Origin: Mytilus galloprovincialis
Lineage: Eukaryota; Mollusca; Bivalvia; Mytilida; Mytilidae
DNA: 64,000 nucleotides
Reading direction: 5' to 3'
Assembly (NCBI RefSeq): GCF_965363235.1
Contig: NC_134838.1
Span: 13,052,441-13,116,440 of the forward strand
Made by a program: the position numbers and the translations under genes. The notes under the pieces were generated by a model. That model made no database searches. It worked only from the letters and a program-made list of their open reading frames with translations, and was not told the DNA's origin. This document shows, piece after piece, positions 54,225 through 64,000 of this stretch. How positions within the stretch are numbered: position 1 is the stretch's first letter; every line of letters starts with the position of its first letter.

Positions 54225-56929
54225 CTAATGAACAAATATAACAATGATGTATCAAAGAAACAATATCAGTTGTAGATATCCATTTAAAACAAAGAAAGCA
54301 ATAAAATGAGAAATGCCATACAATGTAGTAATATATTGTTACGAGGCATGCGACAAGTTAGATTTAAATAAGATTAAAACAATCCTTTGTACCCAATTAT
54401 ACCCTTAATAGACAAAAACATTTAAATCTTAACAAGGACTAACATGATCTGTTTCAATAATTTGCTTTTTACCGCCAAACTGTGTTATTTATATACTATA
54501 TAATATTGTGTACAGCTGGATCAATTCTGATCTTAATGACCAAATGAACTTTAACCTTGTTTTAAAATATGATTCTCTATTAGTTTTGTAATGTGCACCA
54601 CAACAAAAAGATCTTTTTCAAACTTTTTCTTTCTTTTAAAAAAAAACTATTTTTCATATTGTCTGGAATAATAACTTTTTATTTGGCAATGATTTTTTTT
54701 ATTGATGGTGACATAAAAGAAAATTCTTAATTGACAGTCCATGCTGACTAGACAATACCTCTACAGCTATATCTATATATCATCATAGATGATTTAATTA
54801 TAATGCACATTCAAAAGTGTTTAGTTTGATATGAACTTCAGTACAACAGACATTAATATCTGCAACATGTTATAATTGATGTCATAATGTCCGAACGAGG
54901 AGCTATTTGAAATTTTCTTGAATAATTTTAACTTCCTGAAAATTGGTACCCTGAGTTAAAGAGGGTTAGCTACATGTATGCAATTGCATGCATAAGGTAA
55001 GATTACTGTTGATAATGTCTTTATATGAAGCTGATGCCGATATATATATGAGGGTCTTGATGAGGTTTAGAGAACAGTAGCCTAAAAACAGCAACAGACA
55101 AAATAGGTGAATAGAGAATAATAAGACGCTATTATATTAAGAAAAAAATAATGGGATGCAAAAAAATTTCAAAAAAGAATGATGGGCAAAAATGATAAAA
55201 AAAATAGAGAAATATAGCCTAAAAAGTTAAAGATAAAAGATGTGACTGACCCCTCATTCAGACTCTCATCTATAAAGTTAAGTTAACATGTAACACAAAT
55301 AAATTTGATGACTTTTTTTTGTTGTTTTTTTTAATTTGTTAAATTGTTTGTTGGTTTGTTGTTTTGTTTTTAATTTTGTATGTTTGTTTGTTGATTTTTT
55401 GTTTGTTTGTTATGTTGGAGTTTTGTTTTTTTTGGGGGGAGGGGGGGGGGGGTGTAATTATAAAGATTAGATAAATATGTCCTTAGAAGTTAAAGAAATG
55501 ATTGAAGGACCCTTCATATACACATGTAGACTCCCATCTATAACATAACGAAAATTTAGTAGTTCATGTTAAACAATTGATATATTTTTTTTTTTTTTTT
55601 TTTTTTGCTAAATTGGGGGGGGGGGGACCCTCTTTTATTACGTTATTTCTTTAATATTTGACTTATATTCAAACTATATATATCATAGTATTTCAATTAA
55701 ATTTACGATTTAAAAATAATAATAGATACACCATATGTTCATTAGTGTTCATTTTGTAATTGATGATAGTTCAATGTCATGATTGTTAGGACTTTTATTT
55801 CAATTATAATTACTTACTCAACTCACCTACACTACTTGATATTCTTCATTGGATTGATTAAGAATACCTAGCTCAGTTAGTCAGTGGGTATTATTAAACT
55901 TCAAAGTATTGTCCAACAGGAAGTAACTGTCCGACACATCAAATGAAAATGGTACAAACCGTGCTACCAGTCATCAATTTTATAAAGGCAAGCCAATATT
56001 GCATGCTGTACTAAGATACAAATTGACAAGAGTTGTCTCTCTTTGACAACGGTAAATTTTCTTTGCACATGAAGGAAAAATAATTCTGACGTTTGCTAAA
56101 ATATCTTGCTATTGTTAACAAAAATGAAGAAAGACAGAGTAAAGTTTTCGCGCGGAACTATTAACATTCAGCATTGAATCCGGTTCCTTAACTGGAAGAA
56201 GAAGAAGAAGGAGTCTTACAAGATTTAACATTAGTTGCTCATCATTTAGTTATATATAGAAAGTGGAAGATATAATAATAATAATCGACACAAAAAAGTA
56301 CGTTAAAAATGTATACTATCACTTAATGTTCCTTTTAACTGTGATAATCTACAGACAACAGGCACTAGACTTTTGGTCAATAGTAATAAGTTATGGGCAA
56401 TGGGAAGAATAAAAGTGTCCATATGTATAAAAAAAAAAAAATAAAAAAAAAAAAAAAAAGAGTGATGACAACAATGTGCTGCAAGAATTTAAAAAGAAAT
56501 CTGACGCGGTGGGGGATATATAAAAATGACCCTCCTTTTTAATGACATCCTATATTAAAATGCATTTACGTTTGATAACTGTATATTGATTTGGGGTATG
56601 ATCTACATATCATATATAAATATGCTATTGAGAATCTTACATTATTAATGGTCAATTATTATATTAAATTAAATCAATTCATTTGAAAGTTCACCTTTCA
56701 AATAAGTTCCCAAATGAACACGACATGTGTCATATTTTAAATATTGTATATAAGTATAGGTCACTCTTTCTTAAACATTTATATAACTATATATCGGTAC
56801 TGAATTTCAGTGAATGTTATATTAAATTGGGTACGTTTTTTGAGGCAAAAATGGCACACTCCTACCAAAAAAAAAAAATATCGAAGTTACCCCCGTGAGA
56901 AATCTAGACACCAGCAAAACTGATATGGT
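54225..56929. other. Region without a gene; low-complexity tracts
   Basis: T/G-rich simple sequence at about 55311-55455 ends in a G-run. There is a T-run then G-run at 55585-55627, (GAA)n at 56195-56211 and a near-pure A-run at 56429-56460. Missing 5' exon(s) of the PDZ gene may lie here or beyond, but none could be supported. Confidence 0.45.
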
Positions 56930-56932
56930 TAA

Positions 56933-57838
56933 GGAACTTATCATGATTTACCTGGGAAGGGGGAGGGGGCTGGTCATTTTGAATTAAAACATATAAAATT
57001 TTCTTGATCCCTTCATAATACTTCACTATTTTTATTTGATTCCCCCCCCCCCCCCGCAAAAAATAAAAAAAAATGTGATTCCCCCTCTATTAAACATGTC
57101 AAAATTTTAACATGCAAATTAATTGTTATATCATAGATATATAACGCAAACATGAAATATTCTCAGTGATTGAGTCCAAAACATATAAATTTTGACGGAA
57201 AATTACCCTGAAATAGGGCTCTTCCATGATAATTAAAATGTAGGCAGCAAGCCAGTACTTTGTAAAGCTTTTTCTGACTTTTTTTCTAATTTCCTATATT
57301 GACCTATTGAAGAAAACTTGTTCCTAAGTAAATCTGTAAAAAGTAAACTTTTTGATACTGCAACAACACATTATTTACTAAGTGGGGTATCTATTACCTG
57401 CAATATAATTATGTTCCTCATTGCACTTGGACGGTGCGTAAAACTTAAAAGTTTTACAGTAGGCCTTATTGAAACCCCCATTGAGTCGGTAACCGTTTAT
57501 ATGGATAGTTCATTCTGACTTTCATACTTATTCATTTATCGACACATTTCATTCATCAATGTGTGATAGAAACCCCAAAATTTTGAATTGTTAGCCTAAA
57601 AATACAGATTTTGAGGAAATGAGAGTTATAAATGAACTCAAAGGGATCTTATAATGAATTAAAAAAGGTACCATGATTAGGGATGTTCAAACTACTTATT
57701 TCTTTGTGCAAAAAAAAAATGATCCCCTACTTTGAATTTACAATAAAATTTTAACCCCCCTCTTCCACATAAGGAAAAAAACTTGATCCCCTCTGTATTT
57801 TGACCAGCCCCCCTCCCAGATAAATAATGATAAGTCCC
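56933..57838. mobile_element. PIF/Harbinger-like non-autonomous element, 906 bp
   Basis: Left end GGAACTTATCATGATTTACC; the right end reads, inverted, GGGACTTATCATTATTTATC. After these, both ends carry a GGGGGCTGGTC block. A 3-base TAA flanks both sides (56930-56932 and 57839-57841), the target size of PIF/Harbinger elements. No transposase frame is present. Confidence 0.65.
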
Positions 57839-58089
57839 TAATGAATTATGTAGTCGACTCAAAATTATTAATAAAATTATTTAATGTCTATCGGCATCAC
57901 ATTTTCTAAAAACATAAAAAGCTTTTTTTGGGATTGGCACTTACACTTTAATTGAAATGTTCACTTTTTAAAGGAAGGATATCTCAGTCAAATAAGCTCT
58001 CTATCTCCTTCTCTTCTCACTTTGCATACACATTAGAATATTCCTTTCATAAATTCAAGGGCATAACCTTTGATGAATGCGGGACATGG

Positions 58090-58275
58090 AGCAGGATTTG
58101 CTTGTCCTTGTGCCAAAACTTAAGATAAGGCACGGTTTTTTGATGGGGTTCATGTTGCTTGGTCTTTAATTTCGATGTCTTTTGTGTTCTATTTTTTGTT
58201 TACCATGTACGTCGTTGTCAGTTTATTTTCGATTTATGATTTTGAATGTCCCTCTGGTATCTTTTGCCTCTTCTG
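58090..58275 (+). repeat. Family A repeat copy
   Basis: ATGGAGCAGGATTTGCTTG, GGGTTCATGTTGCTTGGTCT and CGTTGTCAGTTTATTTTCGA, then TCCCTCTGGTATCTTTTGCC. One of the clearer copies. Confidence 0.65.
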
Positions 58276-58295
58276 TGCAGAATAACAATGGTTTA

Positions 58296-59201
58296 GGGAC
58301 CGGTCAATATTTATTGGGGGGACCGGTGCAAAACGTAGTAGGACACACATTTATTTTTACTTGATTTTTGATAGGACTTCTACTTATTTAGTCGTCAACA
58401 CTGATAGGACAGCACTGACTATTTTCATGGCATATGAATGTAGAAAATAGACTATACAAATTATACAAAAATACAACAAAATAAACAAGATTGGTTGAGG
58501 AACAAACGAATAACAACAATTGAAATACAATTTCAAGTCTAGACGTTAATATTATGTTTATATCATGAAATGATTTTGAAAAGGTTGAAAAAAATATACA
58601 TGTATAAAAAATAGATAATAACAAACCAAAATTATATAACTATTCATTCTATTTAAAGTGATATGGTATACTTCCATCAGTGTGGTATAATTAAACCAAA
58701 TTCAAATCATTGAATAAAGGTAGGAATAAATAAAATATACATTTTTAAGAATAAGGAAAACTATTTAACAATAAAACATTAAGAAAATTAAGAAAAAAAA
58801 CAAAGTCAAAAGACAGAAAAAAAATATATTATTAAAAAAAAAGATAAATAATACAAATTGTTCATAAACTATTGTAGTGTATTACTCTTCGTGAAAGAAA
58901 GGAAAAGAGAAATTGAAAAGGAATCTCATTTTCCTTCTTCAAAGAGGAGATCAGTTATTATTTCCAGAAAAATTCAAAGACTTCTATATTTGATCTATGT
59001 TAATCTGATAAAAATGAAGATAAAGTCTGTTTAATTTATTCAGAGATTAGATAGGACATGTCCTTATTTAGTAGATATTTCATATAGGACAGAAACTTTT
59101 TTTGGTGTAGTCACAGGATAGGACATAGATTTTTTAAAGGGAGAAATATGAATTGCACCGGCCCCCCCTCCCCCCCCCCCCCATATATATTGATCGGTCC
59201 C
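58296..59201. mobile_element. Second PIF/Harbinger-like non-autonomous element, 906 bp
   Basis: Left end GGGACCGGTCAATATTTATT; inverted right end GGGACCGATCAATATATATG; both go on to G-runs and CCGGTGCAA. TTA flanks both sides (58293-58295 and 59202-59204). The interior is unlike 56933-57838, but the first 18 end bases are related. Confidence 0.68.
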
Positions 59202-59779
59202 TTAGCCCATGATAATATGCATTAGTCATTAGGGAACTTTTGATGATAGATGTATACTATTTGTAGCTTACATTTCATACATGTCAAGGATGATAAAGTA
59301 AATACTTTGAATATGACAGGTAGGTTCTGTAACATGAACATAACAAATTGAATGCTTCTAAAGCCATTTTCTGGATTTACCTTCCTTCAGGAACTTACAA
59401 AGCCTAAACTTTAAAAGCCGGATGGCACGAAAGCATGAATATATACTGCATATTGGGAATGAGGACCGGGCAAATTTGACTTCTACTGGAAGTATAGTAT
59501 GTTTAAAATTTTAATAGAGACAGAAATGTTGCCTTGCAACAAGTTGTCTACCCTTTTGTGTTTCTTCACGAATGGATATATTCGACATTCAATTTAATTA
59601 TATTTTATTTCTCCGTGCATGGGTTACACATGATACAATTTTCATGTACAACTTTTTTTGTAATGATTGAAAATAGCGGTATACTATTAAAAAATCGAGT
59701 TGTCAATGTCTTTCGTAAACTTTTCATCTTTATGAATAAAATTACGTATTTTATCTAGTGCAATAAAGACAGAATGTTC

Positions 59780-59990
59780 TTGATCCTACTCTCGATTTAT
59801 GTTGGGCTCGTAGTGCTCAGGGTTTTCTATGCAGTGTTTTGTATAGTGTTGTTGGTCTTTTCGTCGTTTTTCGGTTTTTTTTTTTTGCCAGTTCGTACTC
59901 GACTTATGAAATTTATCATCCATTTATCTTCTCTCTCCAAAATTTACACATCTAATTTGACTCTTAAAATGTCAGTTTTCAATGCGAAGG
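59780..59990 (+). repeat. Family A repeat fragment
   Basis: GCAGTGTTTTGTATAGTGTTG, TTGGTCTTTTCGTCGTTTTTC and TTTGCCAGTTCGTACTCGA, ending near CTCTCTCC. The 83-codon frame here is repeat-derived. Confidence 0.55.
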
Positions 59991-60165
59991 GTCCTGATCC
60001 CGAAATCCCGAGCTTCAAAACATGAAATCCCGAGGTCCCGAATTTAAAGAACTTTAAATCCAGACATCTCGAAATTCGAAAAATGAATTTCAGGATCCCG
60101 AGAGGATCAATCCCGAAATCCCAAGCTTAAAAACATCCGATCCCGACGTCCTGAAAAGGTCATCC
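59990..60165 (+). repeat. Short imperfect repeat of CCCGAAATCCCGA type
   Basis: Words GATCCCGAAATCCCGAGCTT, GAAATCCCGAGGTCCCGAA, CAATCCCGAAATCCCAAGC and GATCCCGACGTCC repeat with spacings of about 30-60 bases. Confidence 0.6.
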
Positions 60166-61358
60166 CCTCACCAATCATAGAACATATGAGTGCAATGCAA
60201 ATATTGGCGATAATCTTTAAAAAAAAAAAAAAAAAACAAGAGAAAATCTGACATTGGCAAAATTATTCAGAATGAGATCGTTTTTCTGTCAAAAATTTAA
60301 CCTTTTTTTCAATATTTCCCTTTTATCTTGAAAATTTGGATAGATACAGAGAAACGGTTTAAAATAGCAAAACAGAAACCACATCTTTTATTAGTTAGTA
60401 CGACTGAAAGCGATAGTCGACTCCTCATTGAAACTATCCTCATATGCAATTAATGACTATTATTTACTAGATCTCTTGCAAACTTTAATATACAGATAGA
60501 AACTTCAGATAGAAAAAATTAGAAACAAGACACAATTTGCTAAAAAGCTCAAAAGGCTGAAATCGCCAGGCACCTAATCATTGCTTTCAATCTGCTCTTT
60601 AATAACGATTTTTTATCTTTTGTGTTTGTGTACCTTACATATTAAACATGATAGCTAGATATAATCTTTATATTCATATAATTCAAAGCTTGCTGACTAT
60701 GTTGAACGAATCTACCCAATAAAATATGAATTAAAGGATACACAAGATACTATTAAAAAGGCATTAGCTGTCAAATTCATGTTTACGAATTCAAATCAAA
60801 TTCTCCTATTTGATTTTCAACATACTAAAACTGATATATTCAAATTACAACTAGTCTGAAATAAAACAGTTAGATATGCATGTACTCAATAATAGATATC
60901 AGCATTTCGTGTCTATCGTATTCTAGGCGCTATCTTATTAACTATATATCGAAACGACCTCCGAAGACTGCCAGCTGTCACATAACCTGACATAAACATA
61001 CACGTAGATATAAATAGGCAGCGACCTCGTGCAATTGGGTATTTCTATGTCTGCTTGATTTCATGCTGAAAATAAAAAAAAAAAAAAAAAAATAGTTAAT
61101 TAACGGCTTTACCCTTATAAGCATGCGTTTTTTTTTTTTGCGGATCGAATCAGTCAACGAAATGATTCACATTTGTATCACTTTCAATAATGACATTCTT
61201 TTCTATTTAATGGATGAACACGACTTATACATGCGTAACCAATCTCTAACTTATTGTTTAAATTGAAAGTCACATCAATATGATTCAATGCAGGTTGATT
61301 AGTTATAACTCGTCAGATACAAATTTTCATGTGTTTCGTTGTTTCGTTCAATCATTAA

Positions 61359-61389
<31 letters not shown>

Positions 61390-61544
61390 TACATGCACAC
61401 ATATTACATTAAATTAGGATAGAGCGAAGCAGTCCACAGCTTTTAAGAAAGCTAAAACTTGTACCCCTTTAAGTTTGCCCTATATCTTATATTCATGTAT
61501 AAATAGCCGAAGAGGGCCGGTTGAGTACAAAACGGTACGAGAAA
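60166..61544. other. Spacer without a gene
   Basis: AT-rich sequence with A-runs at 60219, 61071 and 61365. CAAGATACTATTAAAAAGGC and similar text is unremarkable. No exon is supported. Confidence 0.4.
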
Positions 61545-62175
61545 AAAATATGATTCTAGTTTGCAATTATGAATTTTTTATTTCTATGTAGCAATATTAT
61601 AACAGCTCCTGCATATGGAGTATATGTTTCCCAGTTTATACGATATTCGAGAGCTTGGATTTCCTATCAGGTTTTCTTAAAAGAGATTTGCTGCGTCAAA
61701 GGAAGCTATAAAACCTAAAATTTCAAGCTGTTAGTCGAAAAATTCTACAGACACCGTCACTAGTAGGTTAACTTTTATGCAATATCTGTTTCACAGATGA
61801 CGACGTATATGTTCGGATTGTCCATATCACAATCGTATCCTATTTTCCTCAATTGCAATTTCGCGAATAAGGCTTATATGCGGGTTTGTTCTTAAATGAT
61901 TTAAACACAACGGATGCAAAATGTGGAGCAGGATCTTCTGACCCCTCGATTCACATTAGGTCACTCCCGCTATTTTTATTAGGTTCTTGTTTTTCAGTGT
62001 TTAATTTTTCAGGCAATGTTTTGTATACTGTTTTCTTGTTTGTTTTTTATTTGTTTTCATTTTTCGGCATGACTTTTTCAGTTCGTTTTCGATTTAGTAT
62101 CCATCATGTATCTTTCTTCTCTCTTTCCACACTTTCCACATTAAATTTGATTCTTGAAATATCGGCTTCCAAGGT
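61545..62175 (+). repeat. Family A, longest copy, with reverse-transcriptase-like coding trace
   Basis: It begins CTATGTAGCAATATTATAAC and translates as ITAPAYGVYVSQFIRYSRAW then ISYQVFL before a stop. The 3' tail GTGGAGCAGGATCTTCTGAC and the T-rich segment follow. The trace resembles the C-terminal part of a widely dispersed invertebrate reverse-transcriptase ORF (recognised from memory, not searched). Confidence 0.6.
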
Positions 62176-62379
62176 TTGACGATTATTAAAATCCAGCAAG
62201 CAATTCAAGTGTGAGTTTAGAGTGAAAATATGTCAGTAATGTGACAGCTGTCATAATCTTTATACATACGTCATTATAATTGTGCGTAGGAAACATTTCA
62301 ATACATTAGCAAATTAAAAATTCATTACCGTTTCGTTTTATATTGTAAATGTCATCCATTTCTCATGTTTAAGGTCACC

Positions 62380-62465
62380 TAGCACAGAGGGCCAAATAAG
62401 ATTGTTCCATCACACGTCCATCTTCAATCGTCGTTGTCCGTCGTCTGTCGTAGGCCGCTATTTTT
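62380..62465 (-). repeat. Family R right-end fragment, inverted
   Basis: GGTCACCTAGCACAGAGGGCC followed by TCGTCGTTGTCCGTCGTCTG is the complement of the GACGACGGAC minisatellite and the terminal GGCC...AGGTGA of family R. Confidence 0.5.
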
Positions 62466-63389
62466 TTTTAAAGAAAATCTCATCTTTTAACAAAAAAGAA
62501 GGGTAAAGTGCAAGTTTGTCGATTATTTTGAAAACTACTATGAAGAATTACGTATTTAGAAAATCTGACAGTGGTAAAAATGTTCAGAATAATATCCATC
62601 TGATATTCAAATTTTTGACATATTTCAAAAACTTATAAAAAGACAAGACAAACGAACGAACGCGTCAGTTGAGTCCTAATTGGAATCACCCCTATTTAAA
62701 AATGACGATTTGGTTTTGCTTATTCGATTTATGACTATTAAACAGCGGTATACTATTGTTGCCTTTATTTATAACATTTTTTTTGGCGTTTTTACCTTAT
62801 CTGTTCGATAGATAAAAACTTTAAAAAAAAATAACAAAAATAATAATAAAAAAAAAGACAAGGATGAGGCTGAAATCGTCAGTCGATTCTTACGGTTCCT
62901 ACTGACATCATTGTTCCCTAGAAGACTGATTTTTACCATTTATTATGTTTTTGCTTTTTGGGTTGAAATAATAAAGATACAGGGCCGGATTTATTTATTT
63001 TCGTCGGTACCAATTTTCGTGGATTGCAGAAAACTTTTCTATTCGTGGAAATGTGATGGCGTGGTTTTGCAAAGGTCTCCAAACACCCTGACACAATTTG
63101 TATTTCGTTTAAAGATTAAACTCGTGGTTTTATACCTTCACACATGAAAATTTGTATCTGACGAGTTATAACTAATCAATTATTATAGCAGATATCAACT
63201 TTATATTCAAATATTTGACAGTTTGGATGCCTATGTTGAACGAATCTATCTCGTCGAACTTAAAATAAAGGCATACAGGTACAAAGTAAGTTTGCCTCAT
63301 ATCTGCGCTAACATCTATATAAATTGGCATTGAGGATAAGTTGAGTAATATCTTTAAGAAAAATGATATCAGTTCCCAATTGCAGACTT
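62466..63389. other. Spacer without a gene
   Basis: A family D scrap (AACAGCGGTATACTATTGTT, 62741) is present. The 78-codon frame at 62911-63147 has no recognisable content. Confidence 0.4.
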
Positions 63390-63720
63390 TCCATTTCTAT
63401 GTAGCAACATTATATAATCGCCTACATATGGAATAAATGTATCACAGTTGAAACGATATTCCAGAGTTCGGATTTCCTATCATATTATTTACTATCTTTA
63501 TATATGATTGCTGCTTCCTTCAAGGAATCTGTTAAACCAATATTTTCAAGAGGGTTTGTTGAAATCATTTTCGAATACTACAAGAGTGCCATCACGTGTT
63601 GGTTGACCATTATGCAATAACAGTTATATAAATAATGACAGATTTGATTCAATTGGCGTGATCACAATCACGTCCTCTTTTTTCTCGAAAGTGGCCTACC
63701 AAATTAGACTTCACTACAAA
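63390..63720 (+). repeat. Family A, 5' part, decayed coding trace
   Basis: TCTATGTAGCAACATTATAT, translated YGINVSQLKRYSRVRISYH, then GCCATCACGTGTTGGTTGACC and AATTAGACTTCAC. The 3' T-rich tail is missing. Confidence 0.55.
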
Positions 63721-64000
63721 AGTCTAAAAGTCTAAAAAGACCACTTTTTGTCTTGATTTGCACGAACCTTTACTCGACATTCTCCAAAAGTATGACTTGT
63801 GTCTTAATTTTTCTTGACAAATTCTCATTAATATTAAATTTGTACATATGCATAGGTGAGCAAAGAAGGCTGGCTCAATAAAGCCTGGAGTATGTTCAAG
63901 GATTTTGTTGAAACATTATGTTATAAACGTTATATGCATGATATAGTTCATTGAAAGTTATTTGTGCTCTTCTAACTCGCTTCGCATTTGATTTCGATTT

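Noticed and set aside
55800..55900. Minus-strand exon upstream of the PDZ gene with GTGAGT donor
   Set aside because: Frames that would end in the needed phase contain stops or depend on a poor acceptor; it could be a 5' UTR exon but cannot be supported.

Overview
The window is animal DNA, almost certainly from a bivalve mollusc and most likely a mussel (Mytilus or a close relative). It is AT-rich, its genes are split by GT-AG introns with metazoan-type exons, and more than a third of the visible structure consists of short dispersed repeats that I recognise as typical of mussel genomes. The species call is inference from these repeats and the gene content. No operon logic, CRISPR array or intact RNA gene was found.

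Layout. (1) 1-2169, plus strand: the last coding exon of an ankyrin-repeat protein fused to a Mab-21/cGAS-like nucleotidyltransferase (a cGAS-like receptor, cGLR) with its catalytic acidic triad intact. The 5' exon(s) lie left of the window. (2) 2170-7343: intergenic, with several repeat fragments and a 1.4-kb dispersed repeat that carries a nested 116-bp foldback element. (3) 7344-10635, minus strand: an almost complete CR1/Jockey-type non-LTR retrotransposon with a 2A-like motif, PHD finger, APE endonuclease, reverse transcriptase and C-terminal domain. One frameshift and one nonsense codon interrupt it. (4) 11059-21408, plus strand: a complete nine-exon gene for mitochondrial methylglutaconyl-CoA hydratase (AUH). 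(5) 21409-26474: repeat-rich spacer. (6) 26475-54224, minus strand: a roughly 28-kb gene for a scaffold protein of the whirlin/PDZD7/harmonin type (harmonin-homology domain plus two PDZ domains). Nine exons are recognised. The first eight join phase-consistently; at least one short exon before the last is missing from the model, and the first exon was not found. (7) 54225-64000: no convincing gene; low-complexity tracts, two PIF/Harbinger-like 906-bp elements and decayed copies of a reverse-transcriptase-derived repeat.

How the genes relate. The three host genes have unrelated roles: nucleic-acid sensing or immune signalling (cGLR), leucine catabolism (AUH) and PDZ scaffolding. Their adjacency looks incidental. 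The main points for a second look are the ANK-cGLR fusion with its basic insertion and Asp-rich tail, the basic N-terminal module of the PDZ scaffold, a 1.1-kb element built from about 20 copies of a GGCGTAA motif, and the variant 2A motif of the retrotransposon.
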